The notes under the pieces: model-generated
What the model saw: the letters and a program-made list of their open reading frames with translations, nothing else
Databases searched by the model: none
What the model was told of the DNA's origin: nothing
Shown here: piece after piece, positions 1 through 5,202 of the stretch
Layout: each line of letters opens with the position of its first letter
Numbering within the stretch: the first letter of the stretch is position 1
Source of the DNA: Actinomycetota bacterium
GTDB lineage: Bacteria; Actinomycetota; Thermoleophilia; Solirubrobacterales; Solirubrobacteraceae
Direction: 5' to 3'
Assembly: GCA_005883905.1 (NCBI GenBank)
Contig: VAYD01000195.1
Span: 1-9,046, forward strand
DNA: 9,046 nt
Translations under genes and position numbers: made by a program

Positions 1-567
1 TACGCCGTGCGCAAGCTCGTCGTGATCTCGATCGTCCCGCAGGTCAAGAAGGACCCGAAGTACGCGCTGCAGGTGTCCGACATCCGCGCCTTCGAGCGCC
101 GCCACGGCCGGATCCCGGGCGGCTCGGTCGTCATGGTGCGCTCGGACTGGTCGAAGAAGTGGACCGACGATCCGGACGCGGCGAAGGCGCTGGCGGCCGA
201 TCCCGTGTTCCCGGGCGTCTCGCTCGCCGCACTCGAGTTCCTGCACCTCAAGCGCCACATCCTGTTCCACGGCCACGAGCCGCTGGACACGGACACGACG
301 CCGACGCTGGAGGGCGAGGCCTGGTTGATGCACCACGGCTACACGCAGGCCGAGGGCGTCGGCAACCTCGACGCGGTGCCGCCGACCGGGTGCCTGATCG
401 AGATCGGCTACCCGAAGTTCCGGGGCGGCCTGGGCGGCTACGCCCGCTACATCGCGATCTGCCCGCCTGGCACCAAGGCCGGCGTGAAGATCCCCGGCAG
501 GCAGGGGCCGCTGCCGACGGCGTCGCGGCTGCACTGGGACACCGCCCTCGGCTATCGCGTTCGATAG
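1..567 (+). CDS. Cyclase-family protein (kynurenine formamidase-like metal hydrolase), 3' part
   Basis: The frame is open from base 1 to TAG at 565-567, giving 188 visible residues; the 5' end lies outside the window, so GTG at 7 is probably internal. The visible part carries family features. There is a segment reading VSDIRAFERRHGRIPGGSVV followed by VRSDW, equivalent to the 'G.i..GdvvllrT.w' stretch of cyclase-family proteins. A His-rich region follows (HLKRHILFHGHEPLDTD), then GVGNLDAVPPTG, then a C-terminal GGLGGYARYIAICPP core strand. Family members (KynB-type formamidases and relatives) are cytosolic metal-dependent amide or ester hydrolases. Their N-terminal HGTHxDxPxH metal motif would lie upstream of this window and cannot be checked. 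The substrate is unknown. A 23-bp gap to the following cupin gene on the same strand makes cotranscription likely. Confidence 0.8.
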   Translation, partial: YAVRKLVVISIVPQVKKDPKYALQVSDIRAFERRHGRIPGGSVVMVRSDWSKKWTDDPDAAKALAADPVFPGVSLAALEFLHLKRHILFHGHEPLDTDTTPTLEGEAWLMHHGYTQAEGVGNLDAVPPTGCLIEIGYPKFRGGLGGYARYIAICPPGTKAGVKIPGRQGPLPTASRLHWDTALGYRVR

Positions 568-590
568 ACCGGGGCCGACATGATCCAGCC

Positions 591-965
591 ATGGACATCG
601 CGCATTACGACGAGATCGAACCCTTCATCACCAAGGACGGATCAGAGATCCGGGAGTGGGCAGGGCGCGCCGCCGCCCCGGCCGTGAACCAGAGCCTCGC
701 GGAGGCCTCGCTCCCTCCCGGCGGCGCGACGACCGAGCACTTCCATCGGCTCAGCGAGGAGCTCTACCTCGTCACGGCGGGCGCCGGGCGGCTGCGGATC
801 GAAGACGAGGAGCGCGAGATCCGGACCGGCGACTGCGCCGTGATCCCGCCGGGCGCACGGCACAAGCTGTGGAACACGGGCGGCGACACCCTGCGCGTCG
901 TGTGCGCCTGCTCACCGCCGTACTCGCACGACGACACGGTGCTCACCGAGGACGAGGTCGGCTAG
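591..965 (+). CDS. Small single-domain cupin protein
   Basis: A 124-residue protein from ATG 591 that is almost entirely one cupin beta-barrel. Cupin motif 1 is seen as H50-x-H52-x3-E56 with G64 or G66 downstream. Motif 2 is seen as G80, P86-P87-G88, H91 and N95. The metal triad plus glutamate (H50, H52, E56, H91) is therefore complete, so a bound metal ion is expected. Mono-cupins of this size include dioxygenases, isomerases and sugar- or ligand-binding proteins, and sequence alone does not pick one. No strong Shine-Dalgarno sequence is seen; the start is chosen because the barrel begins shortly after it and the upstream frame overlaps the cyclase gene. The product may be cytosolic, as no signal peptide is visible. 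Its TAG stop shares the tetranucleotide CTAG with the stop of the convergent transporter gene. Confidence 0.85.
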   Translation: MDIAHYDEIEPFITKDGSEIREWAGRAAAPAVNQSLAEASLPPGGATTEHFHRLSEELYLVTAGAGRLRIEDEEREIRTGDCAVIPPGARHKLWNTGGDTLRVVCACSPPYSHDDTVLTEDEVG

Positions 966-1600
966 CAGCAGCTGCAGGAGCTGCCGCGCCACGCGTCGCG
1001 CCCCTCGCGCACCGCGACGCCCGCGATCACGAGTGCTGCGAGCGGGTCCGCCCACCACCAGCCGAGCGCGGCGCTGGCCAGCAGGCCGACCAGGAGCGCG
1101 GCGGAGAGATACGCGCACAGCACGGTCTGCCGGCTTTCACTCGCGGTCGCCGACGAGCCGAGCGCCTCGGCGACTCGGCGCTTGGCGCGCGCCAGTGGTG
1201 GCATCGTGGCGAGCGTGACGATCGCAAGCCCGATCCCGACCCAGCTCCCGTCGGGGTGGTGGCCCGCGGCCAGATCGCGGATCGCCTCGATGCCGATGTA
1301 CACGGCGAGGATCCCGAACGAGATTGCGATCAGCTGCTGCGCGCGGCGCTCGGCAGCCGGCGATGCCGAGCGCGCATCGGTCATGAGCCAGATCACGACG
1401 ATGCCCGCGAGCGCCTCGATGAGGCTGTCGGCGCCGAAGCCCAGCAGTGCCACGGAGCCGGCAACGACGCCCGCGACGAGGGCGACCGCCGCCTCGATGA
1501 CGTGCCACCCGAGCCCGACCCACGCGAGCAGTCGAGCGCGGCGGACTGCAACGGCGCGCGACGGCAGAACGGGCAGGACTGGCAGCGTCTGATCGCTGAT
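962..1600 (-). CDS. Cation-efflux (CDF-like) six-TM transporter, non-standard start
   Basis: A membrane protein with about six hydrophobic segments, at residues 26-48, 53-73, 90-110, 119-136, 162-180 and 184-200 of the 212-residue reading. TM2 contains GFGADSLIE, placing D58 and E62 one helical turn apart. TM5/6 contains GWWWADPLAAL with D185. These are the usual positions of metal-binding acidic residues in cation diffusion facilitator relatives. The C-terminus ends Ser-Cys-Ser-Cys-Cys, a possible metal-binding tail. The first standard start (GTG at 1453) would begin in TM2 and lose TM1, yet family-like sequence (SRAVAVRRARLLAWVGLGWH, then EAAVALVAGVVAGS) continues upstream in frame to a stop at 1630. 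No ATG, GTG or TTG lies in that stretch. I place the start at ATC 1600, six nt after a TANNNT element, but CTG codons or a sequencing error are alternatives. Divergent from arsR, it may share the metalloid-responsive control region. The transported ion is not predictable. Confidence 0.75.
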   Translation of the reverse strand: MSDQTLPVLPVLPSRAVAVRRARLLAWVGLGWHVIEAAVALVAGVVAGSVALLGFGADSLIEALAGIVVIWLMTDARSASPAAERRAQQLIAISFGILAVYIGIEAIRDLAAGHHPDGSWVGIGLAIVTLATMPPLARAKRRVAEALGSSATASESRQTVLCAYLSAALLVGLLASAALGWWWADPLAALVIAGVAVREGRDAWRGSSCSCC

Positions 1601-1618
1601 GCCCGCAGGGTAACGGAC

Positions 1619-1644
1619 GAGAGATACCTATTTGGTTATCTCTC
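1619..1644. promoter_or_regulatory. Inverted repeat, probable ArsR operator
   Basis: GAGAGATA (1619-1626) and TATCTCTC (1637-1644) form a perfect 8-bp-arm inverted repeat with a 10-bp AT-rich spacer, in an otherwise very GC-rich window. It lies in the only intergenic gap between the divergent transporter and arsR genes, just upstream of the arsR -10 element. Dyads of this kind between a divergent pair are typical ArsR/SmtB-family operators. Binding by the adjacent ArsR is inferred. Confidence 0.7.
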
Positions 1645-1647
1645 CTG

Positions 1648-1653
1648 TACAGT
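1648..1653 (+). promoter_or_regulatory. Probable arsR -10 element (leaderless start)
   Basis: TACAGT fits the actinobacterial TANNNT -10 pattern. It ends 7 nt before the arsR ATG at 1661, so transcription would start at or next to the start codon. No Shine-Dalgarno sequence precedes arsR, which agrees with a leaderless mRNA. No good -35 hexamer is seen; the region where it would lie is occupied by the inverted repeat. Confidence 0.5.
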
Positions 1654-1660
1654 GCCGATC

Positions 1661-2011
1661 ATGGCGCCCGTCCTGCAGCTCGAGCCGCTGCGCACCCGGC
1701 GTGTCGGGCAGCCCTGCTGCGCACCGCGCCGGCCGAACATCGAGCCGGTCCACGCCGAGCGGCTCGCGGAGCTCGCCAAGGCGCTCGGTGATCCGACGCG
1801 CCTGCAGATCGTCGATGTGTTGCGCCAGTACGGCGGCCGGACCTGTGTCTGCGATCTCGAGCCGCTCTTCGACATCTCGCAGCCGGCCCTGTCCAAGCAC
1901 CTGAAGAAACTGCGCGACGTCGGGTTGATCGATGTCGAGCGGCGCGGGGTCTGGGCCTATTACTACGTCAAGCCAGAGGCACTGGAGGAACTCGAGTCAT
2001 GGCTGTCCTGA
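1661..2011 (+). CDS. arsR: ArsR-family As(III)-responsive repressor
   Basis: A 116-residue winged-helix repressor. LAELAKALGDPTRLQIVDVL (residues 36-55) and the recognition segment DISQPALSKHLKKLRDVGLI (71-90) are the ArsR/SmtB DNA-binding core, followed by the wing VERRGVWAYYYV. Candidate arsenite ligands are the vicinal Cys19-Cys20 pair in the N-terminal arm and Cys62/Cys64 in CVCDL. An N-terminal CysCys plus a helix-3 cysteine resembles the Corynebacterium glutamicum ArsR1 type of site (Cys15, Cys16, Cys55) rather than the E. coli CxCxxC-only site. It should repress the operon and possibly the divergent transporter, and release DNA on binding As(III) or methylarsenite. The in-frame GTG at 1652 overlaps the -10 element, so ATG 1661 is preferred. 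Its last 13 bases overlap arsI. Confidence 0.92.
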   Translation: MAPVLQLEPLRTRRVGQPCCAPRRPNIEPVHAERLAELAKALGDPTRLQIVDVLRQYGGRTCVCDLEPLFDISQPALSKHLKKLRDVGLIDVERRGVWAYYYVKPEALEELESWLS

Positions 2012-2454
2012 GGCCGCATCTTGCGCTCACCGTCACCGACGTCGAGCGCTCGATCCCGTTCTACGAGGCACTGTTCGGCACCGAGCCCGAGAAGCGCAAG
2101 CCGGGCTACGCGAAGTTCAGCGTCGCCGACCCGGCGCTCAACTTCACGCTCACCCAGGGCGCGCGCACCGAGCTCGGTGCGTTCAACCACGCGGGGATCC
2201 AGGTCGAGAGCACCGAGGACGTGCTTGCTGCGAAGCAGCGTCTGGTCGCCGCCGGCCTGGCCGCGTTCGACGAGATGGACACGACCTGCTGCTACGCGCG
2301 CCAGGACAAGATCTGGGTGCGCGACCCGGACGGCACGCCGTGGGAGGTCTTCGCCACGCACGAGGACGTCGACGAGCACGGCACGGGTTGCGGTTGTGGC
2401 TCGGGACAGGCCGCCACGGAGTGCTGCGGCGAGGTCCGCGAGTGCTGCGCGTGA
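1999..2454 (+). CDS. arsI: ArsI/CadI-family C-As lyase
   Basis: A 151-residue vicinal-oxygen-chelate (glyoxalase-fold) protein. Fe(II) ligands expected for ArsI are visible as H7, H64 and E116. The substrate-binding vicinal pair C97-C98 lies in DEMDTTCCYARQDKIWVRDP, almost a signature of the ArsI/CadI group. ArsI uses O2 and Fe(II) to cleave the carbon-arsenic bond of trivalent organoarsenicals such as methylarsenite or reduced roxarsone, giving As(III). The C-terminus is Cys-rich (C131, C133, C142, C143, C149, C150), like a small metalloid-binding tail. ATG 1999 is preceded by GGAGGA at 1984-1989, an ideal ribosome binding site lying inside arsR, and overlaps the end of arsR by 13 bp. The CadI name given to some homologues reflects cadmium induction; the ars context favours ArsI. 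Confidence 0.93.
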   Translation: MAVLRPHLALTVTDVERSIPFYEALFGTEPEKRKPGYAKFSVADPALNFTLTQGARTELGAFNHAGIQVESTEDVLAAKQRLVAAGLAAFDEMDTTCCYARQDKIWVRDPDGTPWEVFATHEDVDEHGTGCGCGSGQAATECCGEVRECCA

Positions 2455-2948
2455 CCGTGGATCATGCGGTGATCCGCCCGGCGGCGGCGGGGGACGCGGA
2501 CGCAATCGCCGTGATCTACAACGAGGGCCTCGAGGAGCGCGTGGCGACGTTCGAGACCACGCCTCGAACCACCGAGGACGCCGCCGCTTGGCTCGCGGAG
2601 GGCCTGCCGTTCGTCGTCGCCGAGGCGAACGGCGAGGTGGTCGGCTTCGCGCGGCTCAGCGCGTACTCCGATCGCTGCGTCTACGGCGGCGTCGGCGAGC
2701 ACGGCGTGTACGTCGCTCGCGAGGCCCGCGGCCAATCGCTCGGCCGGCGGCTGCTGGACGCATTGGCGTCCGTCGCCGAGCAGGCGGGCTACTACAAGCT
2801 CACGAGCCGGATCTTCACCGACAACGAAGCCAGCCTCGCTGCGCACCGGGCGGCGGGCTTCGAGGAGGTCGGCGTCCAGCGTCGCCACGGCAAGCTCGAC
2901 GGCCGGTGGAAGGACTGCATGCTCGTGGAGAAGCACCTCGGCGCATGA
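2451..2948 (+). CDS. arsN1: GNAT N-acetyltransferase, ArsN1-type (arsinothricin resistance)
   Basis: A 165-residue GNAT acetyltransferase. Family features are IYNEGLEERVATFETTPRT near the N-terminus, SAYSDRCVYGGVGEHGVYV in the middle, the acetyl-CoA loop at R93-G98, then SRIFTDNEASLAAHRAAGF and the C-terminal RRHGKLDGRWKDCMLVEK. This arrangement matches the ArsN1 family A / phosphinothricin acetyltransferase-like group. ArsN1 acetylates the alpha-amino group of arsinothricin, an arsenical glutamate analogue antibiotic, and so inactivates it. The loop reads RGQSLG, with Ser96 where most GNATs have Gly. GTG 2451 forms a 4-bp GTGA overlap with the arsI stop; GTG 2457 is an alternative start. A different amino substrate such as phosphinothricin is possible, but the ars context supports arsinothricin. 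Confidence 0.88.
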   Translation: MTVDHAVIRPAAAGDADAIAVIYNEGLEERVATFETTPRTTEDAAAWLAEGLPFVVAEANGEVVGFARLSAYSDRCVYGGVGEHGVYVAREARGQSLGRRLLDALASVAEQAGYYKLTSRIFTDNEASLAAHRAAGFEEVGVQRRHGKLDGRWKDCMLVEKHLGA

Positions 2949-3784
2949 GCGACGAGATCCAGCTCAACGACCCTCAGACGCTCTACCGGCGCTGGGAGGA
3001 CTCCCAGTGGTCGCCGTTCAGCGTGGACCTGACCAAGGACGCGAAGCAGTGGCGGCACATGGAGGACGCCGACCGCGGCCTGATCCTCTTCGTGCTCTCG
3101 TCACTGATGGTCGCCGAAGAGCGCATCACGACGAAGTTCTCGGGCCTCGTCGGGGCGTACGGATCCGAAGAAGAGGCGACGTTCCTCTCGACGCAGCAGG
3201 TCGACGAGGCACGCCACATGCAGTTCTACGCGCGCTTCCAGGACGAGGTGATCGCAGAGCCGTCGACGGTCGGCGCGCATGTCGAGCGCGCACGCGACCA
3301 GGTGTCCGACGCGTTTAGGGCGATCTTCGACATCGCGCTGGTCGAGTCCCACGCGCGGCTCGTGGCCAACCCGAGCGACCTCGCGGCGAAGGTCGGCTTC
3401 GTGACGCTCTACCACCTGATCCTCGAGAGCACTCTCGGCTTGACCACATTCAAGTTCGCCACCGACTACGTCACACGCGAAGGCCTGCTGCCCGGGTTCG
3501 TCGAGGGCTATTCGAAGATCCACCATGACGAGACGCGCCACATCGGCTATGGCGTCTGGTTCCTGCGCGAGACGGTCAAGGCGCATCCCGAGCAGGCGGA
3601 CACGGTGCGCCAAACGATGCGGGAGCTGCTTCCGCACGTCGCCGAGTCGCTCAAGCCGCCGGGCGACGGCGCCGCCGCGAACGTCCTCGGCGTCACCGAG
3701 GACGACCTGCGCGGCTTCGCGCTCGACGGACTTACGCGGCGGCTCAAGATCATCGGCGTTCCGCTGGAGACCGTCTTTGCGTGA
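2945..3784 (+). CDS. R2lox-like (R2-like ligand-binding oxidase) ferritin-fold di-metal protein
   Basis: A 279-residue ferritin-like helical protein related to the small subunit (R2) of ribonucleotide reductase. The predicted metal ligands are all present: E58, E88 and H91 (DEARH), E161 (LILES), E196 and H199 (DETRH). The first ligand is Glu rather than the Asp of most R2 proteins. Tyr156 lies five residues before E161, as the cross-linking Tyr does in R2lox proteins such as M. tuberculosis Rv0233. The residue three after E58, Val in characterised R2lox, is Ile61 here. It lacks the R1-binding C-terminal tail of true R2, and no nrdA/E partner is nearby, so a deoxyribonucleotide role is unlikely. 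R2lox proteins assemble Mn/Fe sites and activate O2; their natural substrates are unknown. It is coupled by ATGA to arsN1 and by an 8-bp overlap to the aquaporin gene, so it belongs to the ars operon. Oxidation of an arsenical is a guess. Confidence 0.82.
   Translation: MSDEIQLNDPQTLYRRWEDSQWSPFSVDLTKDAKQWRHMEDADRGLILFVLSSLMVAEERITTKFSGLVGAYGSEEEATFLSTQQVDEARHMQFYARFQDEVIAEPSTVGAHVERARDQVSDAFRAIFDIALVESHARLVANPSDLAAKVGFVTLYHLILESTLGLTTFKFATDYVTREGLLPGFVEGYSKIHHDETRHIGYGVWFLRETVKAHPEQADTVRQTMRELLPHVAESLKPPGDGAAANVLGVTEDDLRGFALDGLTRRLKIIGVPLETVFA
3766..3770 (+). promoter_or_regulatory. Ribosome binding site that sets the TTG start of the aquaporin gene
   Basis: GGAGA at 3766-3770 lies 6 nt before TTG 3777, ideal spacing. 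It sits inside the end of the R2-like gene. It supports TTG 3777 as the start, since no ATG or GTG lies in frame before the first membrane helix. Confidence 0.65.
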
Positions 3785-4442
3785 CCGTCCGGGGCTGCCG
3801 CGTCGCGCGCTCGCCGAGCTGGTCGCGGCGTTCGTGCTCATCTTCTTCGTCGGCGGGGGCGCGGCAGAGGCCGCGTCCGGCCACGCCGACCTCGGCCTGC
3901 CCGCACAGGCAGCGGTGTCGGGCCTGGCCATCATGGGGCTCGTGTACGCAGTCGGGCATCTCTCCGGCGCACACATCAACCCGGCGGTCACGATCGCCTT
4001 CACGATCACGCGCCACTTCCCGCGACGCGAGGCCTTGACGTACATCGGCGCGCAGCTGACCGGGGCGGCGCTCGGGGGCCTGCTCCTGCTCGCCGCGTGG
4101 CCGGACAAGCCAGGCCATCTCGGCGCCAACGTCGCCTCGGTGTCCACTCGCACGGCGCTGCTCTACGAGGTCGTCCTGACCGCGCTGCTGATGTTCGTGA
4201 TCGTCGCGGTGGCCACCGACACGCGCGCCGTCGGTGCGGCGGCAGCGATTGCGATCGGCGGCGTCGTGGTGCTCGACATCCTGATCGGCGGCGGCGTCTC
4301 GGGGGCGAGCATGAACCCGGCGCGCAGCTTCGGCCCTGCGCTCGCGTCGGGGACGTGGACGCACTTCTGGATCTATGTCGTCGGCCCGGTCACCGGCGCG
4401 ACGATCGGCGGTCTCACCTACCAGTTCATCCGGGAGCGCTGA
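3777..4442 (+). CDS. Aquaporin/MIP-family channel, probable arsenite exit channel
   Basis: A 221-residue major intrinsic protein with six transmembrane helices and both half-helix NPA motifs: N68-P69-A70 in SGAHINPAV and N180-P181-A182 in SGASMNPARS. The selectivity-filter arginine is R183. Aligning the LIxxxVxxxSxNPA segment with E. coli AqpZ puts Ile168 where water-specific channels have the filter His. This suggests a wider, less polar pore able to pass small neutral solutes such as As(OH)3. The operon has ArsC but no ArsB or Acr3 pump. This recalls Sinorhizobium meliloti, where the channel AqpS next to arsC lets internally formed arsenite leave down its gradient. The start is TTG 3777, overlapping the R2-like gene by 8 bp. 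The stop shares one base with the arsC start (TGATG). Confidence 0.88.
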   Translation: MRDRPGLPRRALAELVAAFVLIFFVGGGAAEAASGHADLGLPAQAAVSGLAIMGLVYAVGHLSGAHINPAVTIAFTITRHFPRREALTYIGAQLTGAALGGLLLLAAWPDKPGHLGANVASVSTRTALLYEVVLTALLMFVIVAVATDTRAVGAAAAIAIGGVVVLDILIGGGVSGASMNPARSFGPALASGTWTHFWIYVVGPVTGATIGGLTYQFIRER

Positions 4443-4837
4443 TGGCGCACGTCCTGTTCGTCTGCCTCCACAACGCCGGGCGCTCGCAGATGAGCCGCGC
4501 GCTGTTCGACCGTGCCGCCGCCGGGCGCCACACGTCGGAGTCGGCCGGAAGCGAAGCCGATCCGGACGGGCACGTGCATCCAGAGGTCGTGGCAGTGATG
4601 CGCGAGCTCGGCATCGACCTCACCGGCGAGCGGCCCAAGCTGCTCACGACCGAGCTCGCGCAGGCCGCCGACGTGGTGGTGACCATGGGCTGCGGCGACG
4701 CCTGTCCGTTCATCCCCGGCAAGCGCTACCTCGACTGGGACCTGCCCGACCCGAAGGGCCGGCCGATCGAGGCGGTGCGCACCACGCGCGACGAGATCGC
4801 TGGGCGAGTCGAGGAGCTGGTCGCGGACCTGACTTGA
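4442..4837 (+). CDS. arsC: Arsenate reductase, low-molecular-weight phosphatase type
   Basis: A 131-residue LMW protein-tyrosine-phosphatase-fold protein. The P-loop is C8-LHNAG-R14-S15 (CX5RS) right at the N-terminus, with Cys8 the arsenate-attacking nucleophile. The acid loop DWDLPDPKG (98-106) offers D103 as the probable general acid. Cys84 and Cys88 in TMGCGDACP are candidate resolving cysteines. Their spacing differs from the Cys82/Cys89 pair of S. aureus pI258 ArsC, so reduction may run through mycothiol/mycoredoxin or through thioredoxin; the sequence does not decide. It reduces As(V) to As(III) in the cytosol. ATG 4442 is preceded by GGGAG at 4432-4436. It is the last recognisable ars gene, followed almost at once by a large palindrome. 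Confidence 0.93.
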   Translation: MAHVLFVCLHNAGRSQMSRALFDRAAAGRHTSESAGSEADPDGHVHPEVVAVMRELGIDLTGERPKLLTTELAQAADVVVTMGCGDACPFIPGKRYLDWDLPDPKGRPIEAVRTTRDEIAGRVEELVADLT

Positions 4838-4838
4838 C

Positions 4839-4866
4839 CGTGGCGCGAACATATGTTCGCGCCACG
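4839..4866. promoter_or_regulatory. 28-bp perfect palindrome with LexA-box-like core
   Basis: Both 14-base arms are perfectly complementary with no spacer. It starts two bases after the arsC stop and ends one base before ATG 4867. The centre reads CGAACATATGTTCG. This fits the Gram-positive LexA/DinR consensus CGAACRNRYGTTYC at all but the last position, and the actinobacterial CGAAC-N4-GTTCG core completely. It may be a LexA operator for the downstream gene. As RNA it would make a strong hairpin, but no U-tract follows, so a classical intrinsic terminator is less likely. In-frame GTG 4840 lies inside it. Confidence 0.55.
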
Positions 4867-5199
4867 ATGACCAGCGAAGGCTCTCCCCACGCGCGCTTTC
4901 GGCGTGCCCTCCTTACGAAGAACCTGACGCTGATCGACGCGGCGGCGCGTGAGCTGCGGCACCTGGCGCTCGACGACGTGCTACGGATGCTGATCGTGAT
5001 GGCCGACCGCGGCGATGCGCGCTTCGACCGCGCCGGCGCGCGCTTCGCTGCGCGCGCGATCACCGAGACGCGGCTCGGCCTCGCGGAGGCTCGCTACGTG
5101 CTGGCGCTCGTCGAGGCGCTGCCGCACTCACCCGACACGATCGGGGAGCTGCTGCGGCGTACTCTGACCCTTCTTGACCAGCGGTCAACAGTACGCTAG
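4867..5199 (+). CDS. Small protein of unknown function
   Basis: A 110-residue, Arg/Leu/Ala-rich, probably all-helical cytosolic protein with no membrane segment, signal peptide or cysteine. It has a regular helical look (FRRALLTKNLTLIDAAAREL, later EARYVLALVEALP and LLRRTLTLLDQR). I recognise it only as resembling small unannotated actinobacterial proteins and assign no function. ATG 4867 directly abuts the 28-bp palindrome and has no Shine-Dalgarno sequence; GTG 4840, inside the palindrome, would add nine residues (MARTYVRAT). It could be the seventh ars-operon gene, or separately controlled through the palindrome. Its 3' end carries the -35 element and first operator of the next gene, so it ends inside that gene's promoter. 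Confidence 0.7.
   Translation: MTSEGSPHARFRRALLTKNLTLIDAAARELRHLALDDVLRMLIVMADRGDARFDRAGARFAARAITETRLGLAEARYVLALVEALPHSPDTIGELLRRTLTLLDQRSTVR
5174..5188. promoter_or_regulatory. Operator-like inverted repeat, copy 1, over the -35
   Basis: TTGACC-AGC-GGTCAA is a perfect 6-bp-arm inverted repeat with a 3-bp spacer. Its left arm is also the -35 hexamer of the promoter for the gene at 5211. A second copy is centred 31 bp downstream. The size and geometry fit a TetR-type repressor, but none is encoded in the window. Confidence 0.6.
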
Positions 5200-5202
5200 A
5201 CT
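5174..5202 (+). promoter_or_regulatory. Sigma70-type promoter, leaderless start for the 3-TM protein gene
   Basis: TTGACC (5174-5179), a 17-bp spacer and TAGACT (5197-5202) form a good housekeeping promoter. The -10 element ends 8 nt before ATG 5211, so the transcript should start at or within two bases of the start codon. No Shine-Dalgarno sequence is present, consistent with leaderless translation. Confidence 0.65.

Noticed and set aside
2945..3784. Gene as a normal class I ribonucleotide reductase small subunit
   Set aside because: First ligand is Glu, the C-terminal R1-binding tail is missing, the tyrosine is placed as in R2lox, and no large subunit is adjacent.
3101..4153. 350-codon open frame on the minus strand
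   Set aside because: It lies antisense to the R2-like and aquaporin genes, whose products have complete family motifs. Its translation is Arg/Ala-rich with no recognisable fold, a usual shadow in high-GC DNA.
4839..4866. Palindrome as a classical Rho-independent terminator of the ars operon
   Set aside because: No T-rich run follows; the next bases are the ATG and coding sequence of the downstream gene. A hairpin role is still possible, but not the standard terminator.
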